Shown: positions 17,873 through 26,654, counted from the stretch's first letter. The stretch: DNA of 64,000 bases from CAZADA01 sp964568975 (GCA_964568975.1 CAZMSO010000010.1:1-64000), one strand, 5' to 3'. Numbers and translations are program-made. Notes: generated by a model from the letters alone, not told the origin.

Positions 17873-18064
17873 ATGCCGGCGAACATCCTTGTCTATTTGG
17901 AAGTGCTGGCGTTTTTCATCCCAGTGCTGGGCTTCATCGCGTGGGAGTTCTACAGCGTCAATCGCGAACGCCGTCGCGACGCCGCCGGCTCGAAGTCACG
18001 CGCGCCGGGGCATCCGCACGGGCAGCATGCGCCGCACGATCGGGTTCGCGAACCGATCGAGTGA
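17873..18064 (+). CDS. 63-residue single-helix membrane protein overlapping crtC antisense
   Basis: The product begins MPANILVYLEVLAFFIPVLG and has one transmembrane helix (about residues 5-26) followed by a basic, His-rich cytoplasmic tail. The start has a good ribosome site (GAGGGAG). Its last 69 bases overlap the 3' end of crtC on the other strand. The N-terminal hydrophobic part is outside the overlap, so I regard the gene as real. The tail could be partly a product of the overlap. Family not recognised. Confidence 0.6.
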   Translation: MPANILVYLEVLAFFIPVLGFIAWEFYSVNRERRRDAAGSKSRAPGHPHGQHAPHDRVREPIE

Positions 18065-18997
18065 CAAGCTTTCATGCACCGCCAGCGTTGTCGCGCCGGC
18101 CAGGCGCGTGGTGATGAGCGAGCGCGTGTAAAACGGCGTGTCTTCGAGGGCGCGCACAAGACGCGCGCCTTCGGCGTCCGCGCGGGTGCGCCGCGGCGCG
18201 CCCCAAAAGCCACGCGGCAGGGACGCAAAGGGCGGCGGTTCAAACGTCTCCACCGCACCCGTGGGCGAAAACCGCAACGCGAATGAGGTCGCCCCGCCAT
18301 CGCGGCGATCGGCGTCGTACAAAATGGCGGCCGCGCCGTCGCGGCCATGGGCGCGCGACCAATCCCACCGTGCAAAGCCCTTCTCCAGCGGCTCCGCGCC
18401 CGTGTTGGCGTCGAGATAAGCGTGGCCGCGCCAGCGCCATTCCGGCCGGGTCATGGCGATCTCTGCGCGCGCAATCGGCGCGATCGGGCGCCATAAATGG
18501 CGGCCCGCGGCGTCAAGGCGGTGGACGGTGTCGAACATGGTCACGGGCCGCACCCGGACTTTCCCCTGAAGGCGCCCGGGAAACGGGGATGTCGGCTCGT
18601 CAATGTCATAGACGAGCGCATCGTCCTCCCACGCGACGCGACTGCGCGCGATTGTGTAGGAGCCCTCGTCGCGGCGCACATCCGCCCGGCCGCGCTCCGT
18701 CATCGCCCAGCGGCGAAAATTCGCGGCGTAAAGCGCGACGTTCAGCGCGCAATGCTCTTGGGGATCGCGCCAGCCGCGCCAAGCGTAATAGGGCGAAAAC
18801 ACGCTCCCGACAAAGGCGATGAGGGTGAGCGCCTCACGTCCGTCATCGCTGATCGCGTCGACATACCACCACACATACCCCCCCGCGGGCGGCGTGGCGG
18901 TGAAGGCGGGGCCAGGCGTCGCAAGCGCCGGGGTGGTGTCCTCGCTGGCCGTCGGGCGCGCGCTCACAGCCTCCTGGTGCGGATCGTCATGCGCCAT
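17996..18997 (-). CDS. crtC: Carotenoid 1,2-hydratase
   Basis: The 333-residue product resembles hydroxyneurosporene synthase, which adds water to the C-1,2 double bond of acyclic carotenoids. The family signature GGYVWWYVDAISDDG plus GSVFSPYYAWRG is present near residues 38-95. A ribosome site GGAGGG lies about 10 bases before the ATG. It is divergent from crtE, sharing the PpsR-type sites at 19107-19150; a perfect TATAAT on its strand (19125-19130) sits between those sites. With crtF it implies spirilloxanthin- or spheroidene-like methoxy carotenoids. Confidence 0.92.
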   Translation of the reverse strand: MAHDDPHQEAVSARPTASEDTTPALATPGPAFTATPPAGGYVWWYVDAISDDGREALTLIAFVGSVFSPYYAWRGWRDPQEHCALNVALYAANFRRWAMTERGRADVRRDEGSYTIARSRVAWEDDALVYDIDEPTSPFPGRLQGKVRVRPVTMFDTVHRLDAAGRHLWRPIAPIARAEIAMTRPEWRWRGHAYLDANTGAEPLEKGFARWDWSRAHGRDGAAAILYDADRRDGGATSFALRFSPTGAVETFEPPPFASLPRGFWGAPRRTRADAEGARLVRALEDTPFYTRSLITTRLAGATTLAVHESLSLDRFANPIVRRMLPVRMPRRA

Positions 18998-19106
18998 GGG
19001 CCGTCACCCTCCATCCCCGGTGTCGACGCGCGCCGCCCGACCCCCAGAGGTCTCAGGCGTGCGGCGTTTTCGCGACGTCGGGACAGATTGACTCAGCGAC
19101 GCGATG

Positions 19107-19150
19107 TGTCCAGTCTTGCTGACAATTATAAGCGACAAGCGCAGTTGACA
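19107..19150. promoter_or_regulatory. Paired PpsR/CrtJ operators between crtC and crtE
   Basis: Site 1, TGTCCAGTCTTGCTGACA (19107-19124), is a perfect TGT-N12-ACA. Site 2, CGACAAGCGCAGTTGACA (19133-19150), has a strong right half. The spacer is exactly 8 bp (ATTATAAG) and carries TATAAT on the minus strand, a candidate -10 box for crtC. The pair lies 23 bp before the crtE start and 110 bp before crtC. Confidence 0.75.
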
Positions 19151-19173
19151 CACAGGGTTCTAGGGAGAGCGTG

Positions 19174-20046
19174 ATGGGGCTGAGCGGGCGCATCGAAGCG
19201 GCGCTGAAAGCAGCGATGGCGCGCGCGGAAGCGCGCAACGCGCCGCCGAAATTGTCGGCGGCCATGGAGTATGCGTTGTTTCCCGGCGGCGCGCGGGTGC
19301 GGCCGCGTTTGTGTTTAGCGGTGGCGGCGGCGGCCGGCGACGGCGATCCCGCCGTAGCCGATGCGGCCGCGGCTGCGATCGAGCTTTTGCATTGCGCCTC
19401 GCTCGTCCATGACGACTTGCCGTGTTTCGACGACGCTGATCGCCGCCGCGGCAAAGCCTCGGTTCATCGGGTCTTTGGCGAACCGATCGCGGTTCTCGCC
19501 GGGGATGCGCTGATTGTCGCGGCGTTTGAGACGCTGGCCCACGCGGCCGCGCGCAGCGAGCCCGCCACGATTGCGCATTTGCTCGCGTTTGGGGTGGAGG
19601 CGGCCGGCATGCCGCGCGGCATTGTCGCGGGACAAGCCTGGGAGAGCGAGCCGGATCCGGATTTGGGCGATTACCAACGCGCGAAGACGGGCGCGTTGTT
19701 CGTCGCCGCCACAACCATGGGCGCAGCGGCCGGCGGCGCGGACCCCGCTGCGTGGCGCGCTTTGGGTGAGTATATCGGTGAAGCGTACCAAGTCGCCGAT
19801 GATTTGCTGGACGCCCATGCGCGCCCGCAAGACGCCGAAAAGCCCGTCGGTCGCGACGCCGCGTTAGGCCGGCCCAACGCCGTGGCGGCCTTGGGCGTCG
19901 ACAGCGCGATCGCGCGGTTGGAGGGGCTGGTGTCCTCCGCGCTTGCGTCGATCCCGGCATGCGAAGGCGTGACGGAGTTGCGCGCGCTGGTCATGGCGCA
20001 AGCCAAGCGCTTGGTCCCGGAAAGCTTATCGCGGAACGTGGCGTGA
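19174..20046 (+). CDS. crtE: Geranylgeranyl diphosphate synthase
   Basis: The 290-residue trans-prenyltransferase makes geranylgeranyl diphosphate for carotenoids and the bacteriochlorophyll tail. The first Asp-rich motif is DDLPCFDDADRRRG and the second is the QVADDLLDA region; GGARVRPRL and KTGALF are also present. The ATG at 19174 follows GGGAGAG; a GTG directly before it is in frame. It begins the crtEF-bchCXYZ-pufBALM superoperon. Confidence 0.96.
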   Translation: MGLSGRIEAALKAAMARAEARNAPPKLSAAMEYALFPGGARVRPRLCLAVAAAAGDGDPAVADAAAAAIELLHCASLVHDDLPCFDDADRRRGKASVHRVFGEPIAVLAGDALIVAAFETLAHAAARSEPATIAHLLAFGVEAAGMPRGIVAGQAWESEPDPDLGDYQRAKTGALFVAATTMGAAAGGADPAAWRALGEYIGEAYQVADDLLDAHARPQDAEKPVGRDAALGRPNAVAALGVDSAIARLEGLVSSALASIPACEGVTELRALVMAQAKRLVPESLSRNVA

Positions 20047-20053
20047 GGGCCGG

Positions 20054-21271
20054 ATGACCGACGCCCGGGCCCGTCCTGCGACCCTTGCGGCGGAGGCGAC
20101 GCCCGCTCCCGGCGCGTCCGGTTTCGCGGGCGGCGACCGCCGAAACGCCGTGCCAGCGGCGACCTGGCCCGCGCGCGTCTTGGCGTGGCGCGACCGGCTG
20201 CTGGCCAGCCCGCGGTTCCAGGAGTGGGCGGCGTCGACGCCGCTGCTGCGCACTGTCGCTCGGCGGCGGGCGCGCGCGTTGTTCGATCTCTGCGCGGGGT
20301 TTGTCTACACCCAAGTGCTGACGGCGGCGGTGCGCGTCGGGCTGTTTGACGCTGTGGCGGCGGCGCCGCTGACAGTCGCTGAGATCGCCGCGCGCACGCA
20401 GCTGCCGGTCGAGGGCGCAGCGCGCTTGGCGCGTGCGGCGGCGGCGCTTGATCTGCTGGAGGCGCGCGGCGGCGACCGGTTTGGGCTTGGTCGGCTGGGC
20501 GCGGCGTTGCGCGGCAATCCGGGCGTGACGGCGATGATTGCGCATCACACTGTGCTTTATCGCGATTTGGCGGACCCGGTGGCGTTGCTGCGGGGCGAGA
20601 GCGCGCCGGACTTAGCGGCCTATTGGCCCTACGCCGCGGCGGCGCCGGAGGAGGCCGCAGCGTTAGGCGATGGGGATGTCGCGGCCTATTCCAGGCTGAT
20701 GGCGGCCTCCCAGCCCTTTATTGCGGCTGAAGCGCTGGCGGCCTACCCGTTCCGCCGCCATCGCCGGATTCTCGACATTGGCGGCGGCGAGGGGGCGTTT
20801 GCTCTGGCGTTGGCCGATCACGCGCCGGCGGCCGACATCACTGTGTTTGATTTGCCGGCCGTGGCTGAGCGCGCGCGCGCGCGGTTCGCCCAAAGCCCCC
20901 ACCGCGAGCGGCTGCACGCCGTGGGCGGTGATGTCCGCACGGCGTCGCCGCCGGCGGGTGCGGATCTGATCACGCTTGTGCGCGTGCTCCACGACCATGA
21001 CGACGCAACCGCGCTTACGTTTGCGCGCGCCGCGCGCGCGGCGGTCGCGCCGGGCGGACGCGTGGTGGTGATCGAGCCCATGGCCGACGCCGGCGGGGCG
21101 CGGCCTGTGGGGGATGCGTATTTCGGCTTTTACTTATTGGCCATGGGCTCCGGGCGGGCGCGGCGTCCGTCTGAGATTATGGCGCTTTTGCAACAGGCGG
21201 GCTTCCGCGCGCCGCGGCGACGGGCCGCGCGGATGCCTGTGATCGCCAGCGTTGTGGAGGCGCGGGCGTGA
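20054..21271 (+). CDS. crtF: Carotenoid O-methyltransferase (demethylspheroidene/1-hydroxycarotenoid)
   Basis: The 405-residue SAM-dependent methyltransferase has an N-terminal helical dimerisation domain and a Rossmann domain with ILDIGGGEGAFALALA (about residue 235), then VRVLHDHDD with the catalytic-type His and VVVIEPMADAGG, as in plant-type O-methyltransferases. It methylates the hydroxyl introduced by CrtC. It starts 7 bp after crtE. The N-terminal 40 residues are Ala/Pro-rich and variable. Confidence 0.94.
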   Translation: MTDARARPATLAAEATPAPGASGFAGGDRRNAVPAATWPARVLAWRDRLLASPRFQEWAASTPLLRTVARRRARALFDLCAGFVYTQVLTAAVRVGLFDAVAAAPLTVAEIAARTQLPVEGAARLARAAAALDLLEARGGDRFGLGRLGAALRGNPGVTAMIAHHTVLYRDLADPVALLRGESAPDLAAYWPYAAAAPEEAAALGDGDVAAYSRLMAASQPFIAAEALAAYPFRRHRRILDIGGGEGAFALALADHAPAADITVFDLPAVAERARARFAQSPHRERLHAVGGDVRTASPPAGADLITLVRVLHDHDDATALTFARAARAAVAPGGRVVVIEPMADAGGARPVGDAYFGFYLLAMGSGRARRPSEIMALLQQAGFRAPRRRAARMPVIASVVEARA

Positions 21272-21293
21272 CCGCGATTTGTGATGGTGGGGG

Positions 21294-21337
21294 CGTAAAT
21301 AAAAATTGACAGTCGTGACTGTCAACTTACTCTTACA
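21294..21337. promoter_or_regulatory. Paired PpsR/CrtJ operators before bchC
   Basis: Site 1 is CGTAAATAAAAATTGACA (21294-21311), and site 2 is TGTCAACTTACTCTTACA (21320-21337), a perfect TGT-N12-ACA. They are 8 bp apart, and the facing halves make the near-perfect inverted repeat TTGACAGTCGTGACTGTCAA (21306-21325). TTGACA at 21306 could also be a -35 box. This matches the layout reported for the R. capsulatus bchC promoter, where CrtJ binds two palindromes 8 bp apart. Confidence 0.8.
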
Positions 21338-21400
21338 ACCAAGCAGTCCGGCGGGGTGTGCGAGTCCGTCGCGCGCCAACGCTGGCGAGGAGGAAACACC

Positions 21401-22339
21401 GTGGACGCCACCGCCGTGGTCATCCAAGAGCCGAAGCGCCTTGCGCTCAGCCGGCTGGCCGTGACGGCGCCGGGGCCTGAGGATGTGGTCGTGGACGTCG
21501 CCTGGACGGGCGTGAGCACGGGCACGGAGCGCTTGTTGTGGTCGGGCCGCATGCCGCCTTTCCCCGGCATGGGATATCCGCTGGTGCCGGGCTATGAGAC
21601 CGTGGGCCGAGTGGTGGCGGCGGGGCCTGATGCGGGCGTTTCTGACGGGGCATTGGTGTTTGTGCCGGGCGCGCGGTGTTTTCCGGACGCGCGGTGCTTG
21701 TTTGGCGGCGCGGCCTCGCGGGTCGTGTCGCCCGGCGACCGGGTCGCCGTGGTCGACGATGCATGGGGCGAGCGCGGCGTCCTCCTGGCGTTAGCGGCCA
21801 CGGCGTATCACGCCATCGACCCGGACCGCGCGGATCTCCCTGAGCTGATTGTCGGCCATGGCGTGCTTGGCCGGCTGATTGCGCGGATCGCCGTCGCGCT
21901 CGGCGCAGCGCCTGTGGTGTGGGAGATCAATCCCGCCCGCAGTGATGGCGCAGAGGGTTACACAGTCGCGCATCCGGATGCCGATGACCGCCGCGACTAC
22001 CGCGTGATTTGCGATGTGAGCGGGGATGGGTCCTTGCTCAATGGGCTGATTGCGCGCCTCGCGCCGCGGGGCGAGGTTGTGCTCGCCGGTTTTTACGAAC
22101 AGCCCGTCGCTTTCGATTTTCCGCCGGCCTTCATCAAGCAAGCGCGGCTGCGTGTGGCGGCGGAGTGGGATCCAGCCGATCTCGCGGCCGTCAACACCTT
22201 GGTCGGCGACGGCCGGCTGTCCTTGGACGGGCTGATTACCCATCGCTGCGACGCCTCTGAGGCGGAGCAGGCCTACGCCACCGCGTTTGAAGACGCGCAC
22301 TGTCTCAAAATGGTTTTGGATTGGAGGACGCTGTCATGA
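21401..22339 (+). CDS. bchC: 3-hydroxyethyl bacteriochlorophyllide a dehydrogenase
   Basis: The 312-residue medium-chain dehydrogenase/reductase oxidises the C3 hydroxyethyl group to acetyl. The segments VSTGTERLLWSGRMPPFPGMGYPLVPGYETVG and LIVGHGVLGRLIARI (nucleotide binding) are diagnostic. The start is GTG at 21401, chosen because GAGGAGG lies before it and MDATAVVIQEPKRL matches the family N-terminus. The stop overlaps the bchX start (ATGA). Confidence 0.96.
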   Translation: MDATAVVIQEPKRLALSRLAVTAPGPEDVVVDVAWTGVSTGTERLLWSGRMPPFPGMGYPLVPGYETVGRVVAAGPDAGVSDGALVFVPGARCFPDARCLFGGAASRVVSPGDRVAVVDDAWGERGVLLALAATAYHAIDPDRADLPELIVGHGVLGRLIARIAVALGAAPVVWEINPARSDGAEGYTVAHPDADDRRDYRVICDVSGDGSLLNGLIARLAPRGEVVLAGFYEQPVAFDFPPAFIKQARLRVAAEWDPADLAAVNTLVGDGRLSLDGLITHRCDASEAEQAYATAFEDAHCLKMVLDWRTLS

Positions 22340-23364
22340 CGGTCGTGATTGACTCCACTCAACGCCCGCCCGCGGGAGACGCCGCCGCCGCGCAGGCGGA
22401 GCGCTTACGCCAAGAAGCGGCGGAGGAACCGGATCCCGTCGCCACGACGCCGGCGACGAAGGCCACGCAAATCATCGCCATTTACGGCAAGGGCGGCATC
22501 GGCAAGTCGTTCACGCTCTCCAATCTCAGCTACATGATGGCCCAGCAGGGCAAGCGCGTGCTGCTGATCGGCTGCGACCCGAAATCCGACACCACTTCGC
22601 TCCTGTTTGGCGGCAAGGCCTGCCCCACCATTATCGAGACCTCGAGCAAGAAACGGCTCGCCGGCGATGAAGTCCGCATCGAAGACGTGTGCTTTAAGCG
22701 TGACGGCGTGTTCGCCATGGAGCTCGGCGGCCCCGAAGTCGGGCGCGGCTGCGGCGGGCGCGGGATCATTCACGGCTTTGAGCTTCTGGAGAAGCTCGGC
22801 TTCCACGACTGGGATTTCGACTACGTCCTCCTGGACTTCCTGGGCGATGTGGTGTGCGGCGGCTTCGGGCTGCCGATCGCCCGCGATATGTGCCAGAAGG
22901 TCATCGTCGTCGGCTCCAACGACCTGCAATCGCTTTATGTGGCGAACAATGTCTGCTCGGCGGTGGAGTATTTCCGCAAGCTGGGCGGCAATGTCGGGGT
23001 CGCGGGCCTGGTCGTGAATAAGGACGACGGCACCGGCGAGGCCCAGGCCTTCGCGGATGCCGTGGGTATTCCCGTTCTTTCCGCGATCCCCGCAGATGAA
23101 GACATCCGGCGCAAATCCGCAAATTATCAGATCATCGGCAAGCCCGGCTCGCCTTGGGCGCCGATGTTTGAGGCGCTCGCCAGCAATGTCGCGGACGCGC
23201 CGCCGGCCCACCCCGTCCCCCTCAGCCAGGAAGGGCTTTTGGGCCTCTTCGCGCCTGAGGACACCGGCGCGGGCGTGACGCTCCAGCCGGCCAGCCAGTC
23301 CGACATGCGCGGCGTCGACTATGTCGAAAAGGCCTCCCTTGAAGTCATTTACGATCAGGTGTGA
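22336..23364 (+). CDS. bchX: Chlorophyllide reductase iron protein subunit X
   Basis: The 342-residue NifH-like ATPase transfers electrons to BchYZ for reduction of ring B of chlorophyllide. The P-loop GKGGIGKSF is near residue 55. The two Cys ligands of the inter-subunit 4Fe-4S cluster are in GRGCGGRG and GDVVCGGFG. The Phe after GKS, where BchL has Thr, is typical of BchX. It is translationally coupled to bchC (ATGA) and to bchY (GTGTGA). Confidence 0.97.
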   Translation: MTVVIDSTQRPPAGDAAAAQAERLRQEAAEEPDPVATTPATKATQIIAIYGKGGIGKSFTLSNLSYMMAQQGKRVLLIGCDPKSDTTSLLFGGKACPTIIETSSKKRLAGDEVRIEDVCFKRDGVFAMELGGPEVGRGCGGRGIIHGFELLEKLGFHDWDFDYVLLDFLGDVVCGGFGLPIARDMCQKVIVVGSNDLQSLYVANNVCSAVEYFRKLGGNVGVAGLVVNKDDGTGEAQAFADAVGIPVLSAIPADEDIRRKSANYQIIGKPGSPWAPMFEALASNVADAPPAHPVPLSQEGLLGLFAPEDTGAGVTLQPASQSDMRGVDYVEKASLEVIYDQV

Positions 23365-25040
23365 CGGCCATGGACGAGCGTCACCAACCCCACACCCACA
23401 CATCCGGCGAAGCCGTTTATGACGGCGCAGGCGCTGCGCCGCTGTCCAACGCACCGCCGTCGAGCGCGCCGCCCGCGGGCGCGCCCGCTGCGCAGAGCCT
23501 GGCCGACGCCCCGCCGGCCCCGGCGACGGGCGGCGACGGTCTGGGCTGCCATGCCGGCGCGGATACGCTGAAGGCCGCCGCGGAAGCGGCCGGAAAGTCT
23601 GAGATTCTCGCGCGCTATGCTGCAGACTACCCCCAAGAGCCCGACCGCGGCCCCCATGACCAGCCGCAAAGCATGTGCCCGGCCTTCGGCTCCCTGCGCG
23701 TCGGTTTGCGTATGCGCCGCACCGCCACGGTGCTCTCCGGCTCGGCGTGCTGTGTCTATGGGCTGACCTTTACGAGCCATTTCTACGGCGCGCGCCGCAC
23801 GGTGGGCTATGTGCCGTTCAACTCCGAGACGCTGGTCACCGGCAAGCTCTTTGAAGACATCCGCGAGGCGGTCTACGCCCTCGCCGATCCCCAGAAGTAC
23901 GACACCATCGTCGTCACCAATCTCTGCGTGCCGACGGCCTCCGGCGTGCCGCTGCAGCTGTTGCCGAACGAGATCAATGGCGTGCGCATCATCGGCATCG
24001 ACGTGCCGGGTTTCGGCGTGCCCACCCACGCCGAAGCCAAGGACGTCCTCGCCGGCGCGATGCTCAATTACGCCCGCCAGGAAGCCGAGGCCGGCCCGGT
24101 CGCCGCGCCGAAGAACGGCGTTAGCGATCGCCCGACCGTGACGCTGCTGGGTGAGATGTTTCCCGCCGATCCCGTTGGGATTGGACGCATGCTCGAGCCC
24201 CTCGGGCTCGCGGCGGGGCCGGTCGTGCCGACGCGGGAGTGGCGCGAGCTTTACGCCGCCCTGGACGGCGCGGTCGTGGCGGCGATCCATCCCTTCTACA
24301 CCGCAAGCGTGCGGGAGTTTCAGACCGCGGGGCGGCCCATTGTGGGCTCTGCGCCGGTTGGCGTTGATGGGACGGCGTCCTGGCTCGCGGCTATGGGCGA
24401 CGCCTGCGGCGTCGCCGCGGATCGGGTGGCGGCGGCGCAAAACGCCCTCATCCCCGCGATCCGCGAGGCGCTTGGGGGGTCCCAGATCAAAGGCCGGATC
24501 ACGCTCACCGGTTATGAGGGGTCGGAGCTGCTGGTCGCGCGGCTGCTGATCGAAAGCGGGGCGGAGGTGCCTTATGTCGGTACGGCGTGCCCGCGCACGC
24601 CCTGGTCGGCGGCTGATCGCGACTGGCTTGAGGCGAAGGGCGTGCGCGTGCAGTTCCGCGCCTCGCTCGAGCAAGACATTGCGGCGGTGGAGGCGTTTGG
24701 GCCCGACCTTGCAGTGGGCACGACCCCCGTCGTTCAGCACGCCAAGCAAAAATCGATCCCGTCTCTGTACTTCACGAACTTGATCTCCGCGCGGCCGCTC
24801 ATGGGTCCAGCCGGCGCGGGATCGCTCGCGGCCGTGATCAACGCAGCCATGGCCAATAAGGCCCGCTTTGATCGCATGAGCGGCTTTTTCGAGGGCGTGG
24901 GAACCGCCCATGCCGCCGGGGTGTGGGACGAGACGCCGGAGGATCGGCCGGCCTTCAAAGCCAAATTCGCGAAAAAGCGCGCCGCCCAGGCGGCCGCCGC
25001 CAAGAGCGCGATCGCCGGCGGGGAGGCTGTGGGCTCATGA
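23361..25040 (+). CDS. bchY: Chlorophyllide reductase subunit Y
   Basis: This NifD-like catalytic subunit (about 559 residues) pairs with BchZ. Cys ligands of the 4Fe-4S cluster are in MCPAFGS, SGSACCVYG and NLCVP. The first 90 residues are Ala/Pro-rich and variable. Start may be the GTG at 23361, overlapping the bchX stop, or the ATG at 23370; neither has a strong ribosome site. The stop forms ATGA with a short frame that leads into the duplicated bchZ head. Confidence 0.95.
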   Translation: MTAMDERHQPHTHTSGEAVYDGAGAAPLSNAPPSSAPPAGAPAAQSLADAPPAPATGGDGLGCHAGADTLKAAAEAAGKSEILARYAADYPQEPDRGPHDQPQSMCPAFGSLRVGLRMRRTATVLSGSACCVYGLTFTSHFYGARRTVGYVPFNSETLVTGKLFEDIREAVYALADPQKYDTIVVTNLCVPTASGVPLQLLPNEINGVRIIGIDVPGFGVPTHAEAKDVLAGAMLNYARQEAEAGPVAAPKNGVSDRPTVTLLGEMFPADPVGIGRMLEPLGLAAGPVVPTREWRELYAALDGAVVAAIHPFYTASVREFQTAGRPIVGSAPVGVDGTASWLAAMGDACGVAADRVAAAQNALIPAIREALGGSQIKGRITLTGYEGSELLVARLLIESGAEVPYVGTACPRTPWSAADRDWLEAKGVRVQFRASLEQDIAAVEAFGPDLAVGTTPVVQHAKQKSIPSLYFTNLISARPLMGPAGAGSLAAVINAAMANKARFDRMSGFFEGVGTAHAAGVWDETPEDRPAFKAKFAKKRAAQAAAAKSAIAGGEAVGS

Positions 25041-25074
25041 GCACGCGCAATCACGCCCGCCCCAGACCTGGGCA

Positions 25075-25170
25075 CGCCATGCTGATCCTCGATCACGACC
25101 GCCGGTCACTGGCTTTGCGCGGTCTGACAGCTGCGGGGAGGGCGCCATGCTGATCCTCGATCACGACCGC
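25075..25170. repeat. 28-bp direct repeat duplicating the bchZ translation start
   Basis: Bases 25075-25102 and 25143-25170 are identical over 28 bp and both encode MLILDHDR from an ATG (25079 and 25147), offset by 68 bp. The first copy belongs to a 38-codon frame (25037-25153) that starts in an ATGA overlap with bchY and reads out of frame into the true bchZ. A 68-bp insertion at the bchZ start appears to have split an older, directly coupled start from the present one. Confidence 0.85.
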
Positions 25171-26598
25171 GCGGGCGGCTATTGGGGCGCGGTCTACGTC
25201 TTCACCGCCGTCAAGGGCCTGCAAGTCATCATCGACGGGCCCGTGGGATGTGAAAACCTGCCGGTCACCTCGGTCCTGCACTACACCGACGCTTTGCCCC
25301 CCCACGAGCTTCCCATCGTGGTGACGGGGCTCGCGGAGGAGGAGCTCGGCCAGACCGGCACTGAACAGGCGATGAAACGCGCTTGGGAGGCGCTTGATCC
25401 CGACTTGCCGTCGGTGGTCGTCACGGGCTCCATCGCGGAGATGATCGGCGGCGGCGTGACGCCGGAAGGCACGACCATCCAGCGCTTTTTGCCGCGCACC
25501 ATCGACGAGGATCAATGGCAAAGCGCCGACCGCGCCATGGCCTGGCTCTGGTCGGAGTATGGGCCGAAAAAAACGCCTGCGGCGCGCCCGCCGAAAGCCG
25601 GCGCCAAGCCCAAGGTCAACATCATCGGCCCGGCCTATGGCATGTTCAACATGCCGTCTGATCTCGCGGAGATCCGTCGACTGATTGAAGGGATCGGCGC
25701 GGAGGTGAACCTCACCTTTCCGCTCGGGACCCATCTTGCCGACATCCGCCAGCTCGCCGACGCTCACGTCAATGTGTGTCTGTATCGCGAGTATGGCCGC
25801 ATGCTCTGCGAGGCGTTGGAGCGACCGTATCTGCAAGCCCCGATCGGTTTGGACTCAACGACGGCGTTTCTGCGCAAGCTGGGCGAGCTGCTCGACCTCG
25901 ACCCCGAGCCGTTCATTGAACGGGAGAAGCACACCACCATCAAACCCTTGTGGGATCTCTGGCGGTCGGTGACCCAAGACTTTTTCGCCACGGCGAGCTT
26001 CGGCGTCGTGGCGAACGAAACCTACGCCCGCGGCCTGCGCCATTTCCTGGAGCAGGACATGGGCTTGCCGTGCGCCTTCGCCTTCGCGCGCTCAGCCGGG
26101 GTGAAGCCCGACAACGCGGCCGTGCGTCAAGCGATCCGCGACAACCCGCCGCTTGTGCTCTTTGGGTCCTACAATGAGCGCATGTATCTCGCGGAATCCG
26201 GCGGCCGCGCGATTTACATTCCCGCCTCTTTTCCCGGCGCCATCATTCGCCGCCACACCGGCACGCCGTTCATGGGCTACGCCGGCGCGACCTATCTCGT
26301 CCAGGAGACCTGCAACGGGCTCTTTGACGCGCTCTTCCACATCTTGCCGCTCAGCACGCAATTGGACGCCGCGGAGGCCACGCCCGCGCGGCTTCATCGC
26401 GAGCTCGCTTGGGACGACGCCGCCTTAGCCGCGCTTGATCAGCTGGTGGAGGCCGAGCCCGTCCTCACCCGCATCTCCGCCGCCAAACGGTGGCGTGACG
26501 CCGTCGAACGCGCTGCGCGTGCGGCGGGCGAGACCCGTGTCACCGCCGCACGCGTGGCTGAGACACGCGCGGCGTCAGGTGTGGAGCATGCCGCATGA
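25147..26598 (+). CDS. bchZ: Chlorophyllide reductase subunit Z
   Basis: The 483-residue NifK-like subunit of chlorophyllide reductase begins MLILDHDRAGGYWGAVYVF, the usual family start, with GVGCEN-type cluster ligand in GPVGCENLPVTSVLHYTD and conserved VVTGSIAEMIGGGVTPEG and DSTTAFLRKLGE. The ATG at 25147 has GGGGAGGG before it. The open frame continues upstream but overlaps bchY and has no support. A partial copy of this start lies 68 bp upstream. Confidence 0.95.
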   Translation: MLILDHDRAGGYWGAVYVFTAVKGLQVIIDGPVGCENLPVTSVLHYTDALPPHELPIVVTGLAEEELGQTGTEQAMKRAWEALDPDLPSVVVTGSIAEMIGGGVTPEGTTIQRFLPRTIDEDQWQSADRAMAWLWSEYGPKKTPAARPPKAGAKPKVNIIGPAYGMFNMPSDLAEIRRLIEGIGAEVNLTFPLGTHLADIRQLADAHVNVCLYREYGRMLCEALERPYLQAPIGLDSTTAFLRKLGELLDLDPEPFIEREKHTTIKPLWDLWRSVTQDFFATASFGVVANETYARGLRHFLEQDMGLPCAFAFARSAGVKPDNAAVRQAIRDNPPLVLFGSYNERMYLAESGGRAIYIPASFPGAIIRRHTGTPFMGYAGATYLVQETCNGLFDALFHILPLSTQLDAAEATPARLHRELAWDDAALAALDQLVEAEPVLTRISAAKRWRDAVERAARAAGETRVTAARVAETRAASGVEHAA

Positions 26599-26627
26599 GC
26601 GCGCGGCCGGCTCCTGAGATCGCCCAG

Positions 26628-26654
26628 GCGAGGCGTCGCAACGCGACGCCTCGC
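26628..26654 (+). terminator. 12-bp perfect hairpin between bchZ and pufB
   Basis: GCGAGGCGTCGC and its exact complement GCGACGCCTCGC are separated by AAC, 30 bp after the bchZ stop. There is no T-run after it, so it is either a factor-dependent terminator or an mRNA processing and stability element at the bchZ-puf boundary. The rest of the 214-bp interval up to pufB holds no pufQ-like gene. Confidence 0.7.

Noticed and set aside
24910..25146. Longer bchZ reading from inside bchY
   Set aside because: The upstream residues overlap bchY out of frame and have no family similarity; MLILDHDRAGGYWG at 25147 is the expected start.
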